From positions 1 through 6,483 of the forward strand of contig DPHR01000015.1 of assembly GCA_003522945.1 (NCBI GenBank): a DNA stretch of 6,483 nucleotides. The letters run 5' to 3'. Under the pieces are notes generated by a model. That model saw nothing but the letters and a program-made list of their open reading frames with translations. It ran no database searches and was not told the DNA's origin. Position numbers and translations under genes: made by a program. Shown here one piece after another: positions 1 through 5,265 of this stretch (the first letter of the stretch is position 1; every line of letters begins with the position of its first letter). This DNA comes from Clostridiales bacterium. GTDB lineage: Bacteria; Bacillota; Clostridia; Oscillospirales; Oscillospiraceae.

Positions 1-95
1 GCGTGTGCCCTTGTCAATCGACGCAAATCATAGAAAAAGGCTAAGATTCCCGGGCGATGAATTTTGAAAAAAAATGTTCCATCAGGCAGATATTA

Positions 96-104
96 TGGTA
101 TAAT
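96..104 (+). promoter_or_regulatory. Extended -10 promoter for nfnAB
   Basis: TGG followed by TATAAT gives a perfect TGnTATAAT extended -10 element (TG at 96-97, hexamer at 99-104). No good -35 box lies 16-18 bases upstream; the region there reads TGTTCC/TTCCAT. A TTGAAA at 64-69 is 29 bases away, too far to pair with it. Extended -10 promoters tolerate a poor -35. Transcription would start near 111, leaving a leader of about 78 bases before nfnA. The call rests on the sequence match alone. Confidence 0.65.
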
Positions 105-188
105 CGCAATATGTGACAATATGACGGAGATTTCCCCGTCTCCGCCAGCAGCAAGAAAAGCAAACCAAAGGAAGAAAGGAAAGAAGCT

Positions 189-1040
189 ATGTTTCCTATC
201 GTAAGCAAGCGGCCCCTGAATGAGGCCGGCACGGTCCTTGAGTATGTCATCAAGGCCCCGCTGGTCGCCAAGAAGTGCCTGCCCGGTCAGTTCATCGTTC
301 TGCGTCTGGACGAGCACGGCGAGCGCGTTCCTTTGACGATCGCGGATTATGACCGCGAAGCGGGCACCGTCACCATCATGGTGCAGCCCGTCGGTCAGAC
401 GACCCGTATGCTCGAGCTCATGGAGCCGGGCGACTGCCTCGCCGACTTTGTCGGTCCCATGGGCAAGCCCACCCAGATCGGCGGACAGAAGCGCGTCTGC
501 GTCGTCGGCGGCGGCGTCGGCTGCGCCATCGGCTACCCCGTGTGCAAGGGCTTCTTTGAAGCCGGCATCGAGGTCGATATGGTCGCCGGTTTCCGTTCCA
601 AGGACATCGTGATCCTTGAGGACGAGATGCGCGCCCACTCCACCAACCTCTACATCTGCACCGACGACGGCAGCTACGGCGAGAAGTGCTTCGGCAACGC
701 CAAGCTGGAAGAGCTCATCAAGTCCGGCCGCGAGTATGACGAAGTGTTCATCATCGGGCCGCTGAAGATGATGAAGTTCACCGCTCTCACCACCAAGCCC
801 TACGGCATCAAGACCATCTGCTCTCTCTGCCCGATCATGATCGACGCCTCCGGCATGTGCGGCGGCTGCCGTCTGACCGTCGGCGGCGAGACCAAGTTTG
901 CCTGCGTGGACGGCCCCGAGTTTGACGGCCACCAGGTCGATTGGGACGAGCTGATCGCCCGCAACTCCTTCTACGCCGGTGAAGAGACCGCCGCGAAGGA
1001 ACATATCTGCCGCATCACCGGAGGTGTAAGACATGGCTAA
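189..1040 (+). CDS. nfnA: NfnA, FAD/[2Fe-2S] subunit of electron-bifurcating ferredoxin:NADP+ oxidoreductase
   Basis: This 283-residue protein is the small subunit of cytoplasmic NfnAB, which couples NADH and reduced-ferredoxin oxidation to NADP+ reduction. The fold is that of ferredoxin-NADP reductase and the PyrK dihydroorotate dehydrogenase electron-transfer subunit. An N-terminal flavin barrel carries the FAD-binding RVPLT motif at 46-50. An NAD-binding domain has the glycine-rich stretch VGGGVGCAIG at 106-115. A C-terminal [2Fe-2S] site has Cys224, Cys227 and Cys239, plus Asp219, which matches the Asp ligand I recall for the characterised Nfn cluster. The ending, ACVDGPEFDGH, is typical of the family. 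The ATG at 189 follows AAAGGA (175-180) by 8 bases. The stop overlaps the next gene by 8 bases, so the subunits are probably translationally coupled. Position 214 is Cys where I recall Asn in relatives. Automated annotation often calls this a sulfide dehydrogenase (SudB) or PyrK-like protein; the paired neighbour favours Nfn. Confidence 0.88.
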   Translation: MFPIVSKRPLNEAGTVLEYVIKAPLVAKKCLPGQFIVLRLDEHGERVPLTIADYDREAGTVTIMVQPVGQTTRMLELMEPGDCLADFVGPMGKPTQIGGQKRVCVVGGGVGCAIGYPVCKGFFEAGIEVDMVAGFRSKDIVILEDEMRAHSTNLYICTDDGSYGEKCFGNAKLEELIKSGREYDEVFIIGPLKMMKFTALTTKPYGIKTICSLCPIMIDASGMCGGCRLTVGGETKFACVDGPEFDGHQVDWDELIARNSFYAGEETAAKEHICRITGGVRHG

Positions 1041-2433
1041 TATGAGTATGACGAAAAACCCCATTCCGGAGCAGGAGCCTCTGGTACGCAACAAGAACTT
1101 TGACGAGGTCGCTCTCGGCTATACCAAGGAGATCGCCATCGACGAGGCCAAGCGCTGCCTCAACTGCCGTCAGCATCCCTGCGTCAGCGGCTGCCCGGTG
1201 AACGTCCGCATTCCGGAGTTCATCGCTAAGGTCGCCGAGGGCGAGTTTGAAGAGGCCTACAAGATCATCACCTCCACCAACAGCCTGCCCGCCGTCTGCG
1301 GCCGTGTCTGCCCGCAGGAGCATCAGTGCGAGGGCAAGTGCGTCCGCGGCATCAAGGGCGAGAGCGTCGGCATCGGCCGTCTCGAGCGCTTCGTCGCCGA
1401 CTGGCACGCCGCCCACGCCGACCCCAACGCGAAGGTCGAGAAGCCCGTTTCCAACGGCCACCGCGTCGCCGTTGTCGGTTCCGGCCCTGCCGGTCTGACC
1501 TGCGCGGGCGACCTTGCCCGCATGGGCTATGAAGTCACCGTGTACGAGCTGTTCCACAAGGCCGGCGGCGTTCTGGTGTACGGTATCCCCGAGTTCCGTC
1601 TGCCCAAGGCGATCGTGGCGCGCGAAGTCGCCGCGCTCGAGGAGATGGGCGTTAAGATCGTGACCGACGCCGTCATCGGCCGCGCGATCTCCATCGACGA
1701 GCTGCTCACCGAGGAAGGCTTTGAGGCCGTGTTCCTCGGCTCCGGCGCGGGTCTGCCCCGCTTTCTCGGCATTCCGGGCGAGAACCTGCTCGGCGTTTAC
1801 TCCGCCAACGAGTTCCTGACCCGTATCAACCTCATGAAGGCTTACCGCGAAGATTACGACACGCCGATCAAGCACCACAAGTGCGTCGCCGTCGTCGGCG
1901 CCGGCAACGTCGCTATGGACGCCGCCCGCTGCGCGAAGCGTCTCGGCGCGGAGCACGTCTACGTCGTCTACCGCCGCGGCATGGAAGAAGTTCCCGCCCG
2001 TAAGGAAGAGGTCCACCACGCCCAGGAGGAAGAGGTCGAGTTCAAGCTGCTCACCAACCCGGTGCGCGTCATCGGCGACGAGAAGGGCTACGTGACCGGC
2101 ATCGAGTGCATCAAGATGGAGCTCGGCGAGCCTGACGAGAAGGGCCGCCGCCGTCCGATGCCTGTCGAGGGCTCCAACTTCGTGCTCGAAGTGGACGCCA
2201 TGATCGACGCTCTCGGCACCAGCCCCAACCCGCTGCTCCGCATGACCACCCCCGGTCTGGAAGCGGACAAGCACGGCTGCCTGATCGCCGACGAGAAGGG
2301 CAAGACCACCCACGAGGGCGTGTTCGCCGGCGGCGACGCCGTCACGGGCGCTGCCACCGTCATCCTCGCCATGGGCGCCGGCAAGACCGCCGCTACCGCC
2401 ATCGACGAGTACATCAAGAACAAGAACGCCTGA
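1033..2433 (+). CDS. nfnB: NfnB, GltD-like FAD/2x[4Fe-4S] subunit of electron-bifurcating transhydrogenase
   Basis: This 466-residue protein is the large Nfn subunit, homologous to the glutamate synthase small subunit (GltD). It holds the bifurcating FAD and the NADP(H) site. The N-terminal iron-sulfur domain has eight cysteines in the GltD arrangement: Cys42, 45, 50, 54 and Cys89, 93, 99, 103, within the recognisable CLNC and AVCGRVCPQE segments. An FAD-binding Rossmann motif VVGSGPAGL lies at 147-155, a second dinucleotide motif VVGAGNVAMDAAR at 287-299 with a following YRR (313-315) suits NADPH, and the closing FAD contact FAGGDAVTGA is at 431-440. Length and domain order are normal. The ATG at 1033 has GGAGGTG (1020-1026) six bases upstream. 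Codons are strongly skewed to C or G at third positions, more than in the downstream genes, which suggests high expression. It is often annotated as homotetrameric NADPH glutamate synthase GltA, but no large glutamate synthase subunit is nearby and the nfnA pairing argues for Nfn. Confidence 0.9.
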   Translation: MANMSMTKNPIPEQEPLVRNKNFDEVALGYTKEIAIDEAKRCLNCRQHPCVSGCPVNVRIPEFIAKVAEGEFEEAYKIITSTNSLPAVCGRVCPQEHQCEGKCVRGIKGESVGIGRLERFVADWHAAHADPNAKVEKPVSNGHRVAVVGSGPAGLTCAGDLARMGYEVTVYELFHKAGGVLVYGIPEFRLPKAIVAREVAALEEMGVKIVTDAVIGRAISIDELLTEEGFEAVFLGSGAGLPRFLGIPGENLLGVYSANEFLTRINLMKAYREDYDTPIKHHKCVAVVGAGNVAMDAARCAKRLGAEHVYVVYRRGMEEVPARKEEVHHAQEEEVEFKLLTNPVRVIGDEKGYVTGIECIKMELGEPDEKGRRRPMPVEGSNFVLEVDAMIDALGTSPNPLLRMTTPGLEADKHGCLIADEKGKTTHEGVFAGGDAVTGAATVILAMGAGKTAATAIDEYIKNKNA

Positions 2434-2451
2434 GTTCTTACATAAGGCATA

Positions 2452-2488
2452 GAAAATCCGGTTCGGAGCTTCCGAGCCGGATTTTCTT
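2452..2488 (+). terminator. Intrinsic terminator after nfnAB
   Basis: A 15-bp stem pairs 2452-2466 with 2472-2486 around a five-base loop (AGCTT). It contains one G-U wobble (T2462 with G2476). The downstream arm ends in ATTTTCTT, which supplies the U-tract. It begins 18 bases after the nfnB stop and cleanly closes that operon. The upstream arm starts GAAAAT, so weak termination from the opposite strand is also possible. Confidence 0.88.
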
Positions 2489-2489
2489 A

Positions 2490-2518
2490 TGGACTTTTCG
2501 CCAGGAATCTGCTATTTT
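2490..2518 (+). promoter_or_regulatory. Possible promoter for the middle gene cluster
   Basis: TGGACT (2490-2495, four of six against TTGACA) lies 17 bases before TATTTT (2513-2518, four of six against TATAAT). A TG at 2510-2511 gives the extended -10 form TGnTATTTT. It sits immediately after the nfnAB terminator, where a promoter for the next cluster would be expected. Transcription would start near 2525. Both boxes are imperfect, so the call is tentative. TATGAT at 2591-2596 was considered as an alternative, but its start would fall on the ribosome site. Confidence 0.4.
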
Positions 2519-2552
2519 CAATGTGCAAATTACCCAAAAGGAGTGGGGCGTC

Positions 2553-2600
2553 TTGCGTCAGAATAAAGGTTGGAGAACAGAATACTTCTCTATGATTTAA
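2553..2600 (+). other. Possible 15-codon leader ORF
   Basis: A TTG codon at 2553 follows AAAAGGAG (2536-2543) by nine bases and opens a 15-residue frame, MRQNKGWRTEYFSMI, ending TAA at 2600. The Shine-Dalgarno site of the next gene starts directly after that stop. It could be a translated leader, or the relic of a gene end brought here by deletion. No known peptide is recognised. A good Shine-Dalgarno match is the only positive evidence. Confidence 0.2.
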
Positions 2601-2601
2601 A

Positions 2602-2608
2602 AAGGAGA
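2602..2608 (+). promoter_or_regulatory. Ribosome binding site deciding the methyltransferase start
   Basis: AAGGAGA lies 12 bases before ATG 2621. The spacing is long, but the alternative in-frame TTG at 2570 has no comparable site, and residues encoded between 2570 and 2620 do not fit the methyltransferase family. The family-typical N-terminus MLNKEGFNAWADGYD begins exactly at 2621. Confidence 0.6.
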
Positions 2609-2620
2609 ACCAATCGATTT

Positions 2621-2927
2621 ATGCTGAACAAAGAGGGATTCAATGCATGGGCGGACGGGTACGACCGCAGCACCGCCCGCTCCGACGCGGGAAAGGTCAC
2701 GTTTATCCAAAGCCTTCTTCCGCTGCTGCGTGAGAGCGGAGTCATCTATATTGGCGACGTTGCCTTTGATACACGCGCAGAGCTGGAGGCGTGCCGGGCG
2801 CAGTCCGGAACCCGCTGGGACAAGGACGAGATCTATTTTGTCTATGACGAGCTGAAAAAAGTGTTCCCCGCCATGACGTTTGACCGTCTCTCCCCCCCGT
2901 GCCGGGATACTGTCGCTGCGGAAGTGA
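2621..2927 (+). pseudogene. Class I SAM-dependent methyltransferase, core deleted and frameshifted
   Basis: The N-terminus MLNKEGFNAWADGYDRS and the C-terminal portion KVTFIQSLLPLL...YIGDVAFDTRAELEACR...WDKDEIYFVYDELKK match the two ends of a YrrT-like class I methyltransferase family of about 200 residues. They are joined directly, giving roughly 101 residues. The missing middle of about 100 residues should hold motif I (the glycine-rich SAM-binding loop) and the following strands, so SAM binding is not expected. The join lies near codons for DRSTARSDAG. A second lesion is at a run of seven Cs (2892-2898). Removing one C restores the expected ending AGILSLRK and a stop at 2925-2927. Without it the frame runs to 2938 with an unrelated tail. 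The gene heads a tightly packed cluster, with YjbR starting 7 bases after the restored stop. The family assignment is from memory of sequence patterns; the two lesions are visible in the sequence. Confidence 0.75.
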
Positions 2928-2934
2928 GGCTGCC

Positions 2935-3324
2935 ATGACATCCACCGACTGGATACACTATATACAGGATGCTTACAGCACAGAGCCGGAGCATCCGTGG
3001 GCGGACAAGCCGGAGTTTTCCGTATTCCGTCATGCGAGCAACAAAAAATGGTTTGCTCTTTTTATGACCGTAAAGGCTTCGCTGCTCGGTCTGCCGGGAG
3101 CCGAAGAAGTCCCCGTGCTGAATCTCAAGGCCGATCCACGTCTGATCGGGCCGCAGCGGGAAAAGCCCGGGTTCTTCCCTGCCTACCATATGAACAAGGA
3201 GCATTGGATCACCGCCGCGCTCGACGGCAGTGCGCCGGAGGACGAAATAAAGATTCTGCTTGCCATGAGTTATGATCTGACAGCAATGACGCGCGCTTTC
3301 CGCAAAAATACTATACTTCCATGA
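2935..3324 (+). CDS. MmcQ/YjbR family protein
   Basis: This 129-residue protein is intact and of normal length for the MmcQ/YjbR (DUF419) family, small proteins with a CyaY-like fold often annotated as DNA-binding; the molecular role is poorly established. Family signatures are VFRHASNKKWFALFM at 30-44, VLNLKADPRLIG at 61-72, GFFPAYHMNKEHW at 79-91 and the C-terminal LLAMSYDLT at 108-116. The ATG at 2935 follows a purine-rich AGTGAGG (2923-2929). The longer in-frame start at 2899 would add PGYCRCGSEAA, which is the out-of-frame tail of the upstream methyltransferase, so it is rejected. The stop overlaps the next ATG in an ATGA arrangement (3321-3324), implying translational coupling. It is the only undamaged gene of the 2621-4692 cluster. 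Confidence 0.85.
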   Translation: MTSTDWIHYIQDAYSTEPEHPWADKPEFSVFRHASNKKWFALFMTVKASLLGLPGAEEVPVLNLKADPRLIGPQREKPGFFPAYHMNKEHWITAALDGSAPEDEIKILLAMSYDLTAMTRAFRKNTILP

Positions 3325-3817
3325 AAAAAAATCCTCGTGATCGGCTGTCCCGGGATCGGGAAAGAGCACGTTTGCCCGGCGGCTGCGGGACAGGACCGGA
3401 CTGCCGCTCTATCACCTTGATCTTCTCTGGCACAGGCCGGACAAAACGACCGTTTCCGAAGCGGAATTTGACGCGGCGCTCGCCGAAATACTCCGAAAAG
3501 ACCGCTGGATCATCGACGGCAACTTCAGCCGGACGCTGGAACGGCGACTGGCGGAATGCGACACGGTATTTCTTTTCGATCTGCCGCTTGCGGACTGCAT
3601 TGCGGGCGTGGAAGCACGCATCGGTACGAAGTGCGAAGATATGCCGTGGATCGAGACGGAGTTCGACCCGGAATTCCGCGAGTTTATCACGCATTTTTCC
3701 GAGACCCGGCTTCCCAACATCTATGCGCTGCTGGAAAAGCACAGGGATAAAACGCTCACCGTATTTCATTCCCGCGCCGAGTGCGAGGCCTATGAGATTC
3801 CGGCGGCGGAAGCCTGA
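3321..3817 (+). pseudogene. FlaR/adenylate-kinase-like P-loop NTPase with two frameshifts
   Basis: Read as one frame with two single-base insertions removed, this gives a 164-residue P-loop protein of the type annotated as adenylate kinase-like or FlaR-like topology modulation protein. Dropping one A from the eight-A run at 3324-3331 restores MKKILVIGCPGIGK. Dropping one G near 3364 restores ST directly after that Lys, completing Walker A GCPGIGKST (restored residues 8-16). From 3365 to the stop at 3817 the frame is clean and reads GLPLYHLDLLWHRPD, DRWIIDGNFSRTLERRL, VFLFDLPLADCI, DMPWIETEFD and LPNIYALLEKH, all typical of the family. The ATG overlaps the upstream YjbR stop, so translation was once coupled. 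As written, ribosomes starting at 3321 read an unrelated frame throughout. The substrate is unknown for these proteins. The lesions may be real decay or sequencing error. Confidence 0.78.
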
Positions 3818-3840
3818 CGGTTTACCCATGGAGGACCGAT

Positions 3841-4427
3841 ATGAACGAAACAAACCAAACCGACCGTTTCGCCCCGCTGTTCGCGGAGCTTGACCGGCGG
3901 CTCGCCGGAGAAGCCCTCGTGCGTCTCGCTATTGAGGGCGGAAGCGCGAGCGGCAAAACGACGCTCGGCAAAATTCTCGCCGATTGGTACGGCTGCACCG
4001 TGTTTCATATGGACGACTTTTTCTCCGCTCTGAGCAGCGCACCGCCGCGCGGTTTGCTGAGCCCGGCGGGAATGTGGATTGGGAACGGTTTCTCGCCGAG
4101 GTGCTGCTCCCGCTCCGGCGCGGCGAAAAGGTTTTTTACCGGCGGTTCGACTGCGCTTCCATGCAGCTGCAAAATGCCGTGGAGACCGCGCCGAAAAAGC
4201 TCGTCGTTGCCGAGGGGGCATACTCCATGCACCCCGACCTTGCGCCGTATTACGATCTCTCCGTATTTCTGGACATCTCCCCGGAATTGCAGCGCGATCG
4301 CATTTCCCGCCGCAACACGCCGGAGAAAGCGAAACGCTTTTTTGCCGAATGGATCCCGATGGAGCAGGCGTACTTCGCCGCGTTCGATATTCCGGCAAAG
4401 TGCACGCTGCGCCTTCCCATACTGTAA
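3841..4427 (+). pseudogene. Uridine-kinase-like P-loop nucleoside kinase with one frameshift
   Basis: With one base restored this is a 195-residue kinase of the uridine kinase/phosphoribulokinase-like P-loop group. The first part carries Walker A GGSASGKT (33-40) and HMDDFF (56-61), where Asp residues usually sit near the phosphoryl acceptor. The frame breaks at a run of five Ts (4018-4022). Six Ts would read DDFFLRSEQRT and continue as PGGNVDWERFLAEVLLPLRRG, VVAEGAYSMHPDLAPYYDLSVFLD and FAEWIPMEQAYFAAFDIP, ending at TAA 4425-4427. The ATG at 3841 has GGAGGA (3830-3835) five bases upstream. It begins 23 bases after the previous gene, so it likely shared the same transcript. The actual nucleoside substrate cannot be inferred. 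The unshifted frame stays open to 4692, which is a GC-rich accident and not a normal protein. Confidence 0.78.
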
Positions 4428-4431
4428 AGAA

Positions 4432-4692
4432 AGAAAAGGCACCTGCAATTTCATCATCCTCGACTGCGCCGCCGGAAAGGACCGGACAGGCGTTGTGTCG
4501 GCGATTCTCCTTTACAAGCTGGGCATGAGCCGCGAATACATTATCGCGGATTTTATGAAGACCACGTCCAATCCGGAAGCGTATCTCGCGCAGTTTGCCG
4601 GTGAGCCCCCCGGCATCCGGCTCGACGTCATCGCGCCGCACGAGCGGTTTATGGAAAAGTTCCTCGCATGGCTGTCAACGCAGGAGATATAA
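4432..4692 (+). pseudogene. 3' fragment of a tyrosine-specific protein phosphatase gene
   Basis: About 85 residues match the C-terminal half of the Y_phosphatase3/dual-specificity phosphatase family. The catalytic loop CAAGKDRTG follows the C(x)5R pattern (Cys codon 4465-4467, Arg codon 4483-4485). It is followed by VVSAILLYKLGMSREYIIADFM, an IAPHERFMEKFLAWL-type helix, and a stop at 4690-4692. The N-terminal portion expected before the loop (more than 100 residues) is absent, because the kinase gene ends at 4427. No ribosome site or start codon precedes the loop. The residue before the catalytic Cys is Asp where the family normally has His (HCxxGxxR). Truncation plus loss of the His argue for a dead gene. 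The exact left boundary is uncertain; family similarity becomes clear from about 4450. Confidence 0.72.
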
Positions 4693-4698
4693 GGCGCA

Positions 4699-4723
4699 CA
4701 GGCAACAGCGCGTTGCTTGCCTG
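4699..4723 (+). promoter_or_regulatory. Inverted repeat over the -35 region of the XRE gene
   Basis: CAGGCAA (4699-4705) is the exact inverse complement of TTGCCTG (4717-4723), with 11 bases between them. A nested pair, GCAAC (4702-4706) and GTTGC (4712-4716), also matches. The repeat covers the -35 box of the downstream promoter, a common place for a repressor operator. Autoregulation by the encoded HTH protein is a natural guess, but it is only inferred. Confidence 0.35.
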
Positions 4724-4745
4724 CGTCGGAGCCTTCGGGTATAAT
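4717..4745 (+). promoter_or_regulatory. Sigma-A-type promoter for the XRE/zinc-ribbon gene
   Basis: TTGCCT (4717-4722, four of six) is separated by exactly 17 bases from a perfect TATAAT (4740-4745). Transcription would begin near 4752, giving a leader of about 16 bases that is mostly the ribosome binding site. It separates this gene from the degraded cluster upstream. Confidence 0.7.
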
Positions 4746-4751
4746 TTTCCC

Positions 4752-4759
4752 AAGAGGTG
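4752..4759 (+). promoter_or_regulatory. Ribosome binding site deciding the XRE gene start
   Basis: AAGAGGTG lies 8 bases before ATG 4768. An in-frame TTG at 4717 would add 17 residues, but it lies inside the promoter itself and so is not transcribed from it. The ATG is therefore preferred. Confidence 0.75.
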
Positions 4760-4767
4760 ATCGGAAT

Positions 4768-5211
4768 ATGGAAACAAAAGATGTGATATTGCAGCTTCGG
4801 AATCGGGAAAACCTGTCGCAGGAGGAGCTTGCGGAAAAGCTCTTCGTGACGCGGCAGGCGGTGTCCCGCTGGGAAAACGGCGAAACGCTCCCCAACACGG
4901 AAACGCTCAAGCGCCTGTCGGCGCTCTTTGACGTCTCCATCAACACGCTTCTCGGCTCGCCGCGCCGGAACATCTGCCAGTGCTGCGGTATGCCGCTCGA
5001 GGACGAAATAACCAGCCGCGAGCCGGACGGATCGTTCAACGAGGAATACTGCAAATGGTGCTATTCCGGCGGCGAGTTCAAGTATAACAGCGCCGAGCAG
5101 CTCATTGATTTCTGCGTGGAGCATATGGCGACGGAGGCATGGCCCGCGGAGCAGGTACGTGCGCACATGGAAGCCGTCGTGCCGCAGCTCAGGCACTGGA
5201 AGCGCGGATAA
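4768..5211 (+). CDS. XRE-family HTH regulator with C-terminal zinc ribbon
   Basis: This 147-residue protein has two domains. Residues 5-62 form an XRE/Cro-type helix-turn-helix, with LSQEELAEKLFVTRQAVSRWENG at 16-38 holding the scaffold and recognition helices. Residues 70-98 form a putative zinc ribbon, with CxxC at Cys70/Cys73 and a second CxxC at Cys95/Cys98; between them is the conserved GMPLEDEITSREPDGSFNEEYC stretch. The tail (about 105-147, FCVEHM, PAEQVRAHM, LRHWKRG) matches the usual ending of this putative zinc-ribbon family. HTH fusions of this kind are common in Clostridia, and the ligand or target genes are generally unknown. The gene is intact, has its own promoter and ends just before a bidirectional terminator, so it is likely monocistronic. 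A regulatory link to the upstream inverted repeat is inferred. Confidence 0.88.
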   Translation: METKDVILQLRNRENLSQEELAEKLFVTRQAVSRWENGETLPNTETLKRLSALFDVSINTLLGSPRRNICQCCGMPLEDEITSREPDGSFNEEYCKWCYSGGEFKYNSAEQLIDFCVEHMATEAWPAEQVRAHMEAVVPQLRHWKRG

Positions 5212-5221
5212 TGATTATTAC

Positions 5222-5256
5222 AAAAAAAGCGTATGGCCGCGGCCATACGCTTTTTT
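5222..5256. terminator. Bidirectional intrinsic terminator between convergent genes
   Basis: A perfect palindromic core (5229-5250, GCGTATGGC with its complement around CGCG) is flanked by seven As on the left and six Ts on the right, giving a stem of about 15 bp. Read on the plus strand it ends the XRE gene, with the U-tract at 5251-5256. Read on the minus strand the A-run becomes its U-tract and ends the membrane-protein operon. The gap between the two stop codons is only about 54 bases. Confidence 0.92.
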
Positions 5257-5265
5257 CGTTATTCG

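Noticed and set aside
1..95. 3' end of an upstream gene
   Set aside because: All three plus-strand frames reach stops within about 66 bases and none gives a recognisable C-terminus. A terminator is not visible either, so nothing can be supported.
105..145. Rex operator or riboswitch in the nfnAB leader
   Set aside because: TGTGAC and CAATATG repeats are present, but the Rex palindrome TTGTGA-N-TCACAA is not formed. The leader of about 78 bases is too short and unstructured for a known riboswitch class.
1015..2313. Long minus-strand open frame opposite nfnB (and a similar one at 93-1094 opposite nfnA)
   Set aside because: These are shadows produced by the strong GC3 bias of nfnAB. Their translations are Ala/Val/Gly/Asp-rich with no recognisable motif, and the plus-strand proteins are unambiguous.
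2591..2596. TATGAT as the -10 of the cluster promoter
   Set aside because: The best -35 (TTGGAG at 2570) is only 15 bases away and poor, and transcription would begin inside the Shine-Dalgarno site of the methyltransferase gene.
3841..4692. A single open frame of 283 codons joining the kinase N-terminus to the phosphatase C-terminus
   Set aside because: The middle (about 4023-4440) is an out-of-frame reading of clear kinase sequence. The frame stays open only because the DNA is GC-rich. A genuine kinase-phosphatase fusion is not supported.
2621..4692. Toxin-antitoxin, defence island or biosynthetic cluster
   Set aside because: The parts are common small metabolic or accessory families with several dead members, and no nuclease, toxin, sensor or biosynthetic enzyme signature is present.
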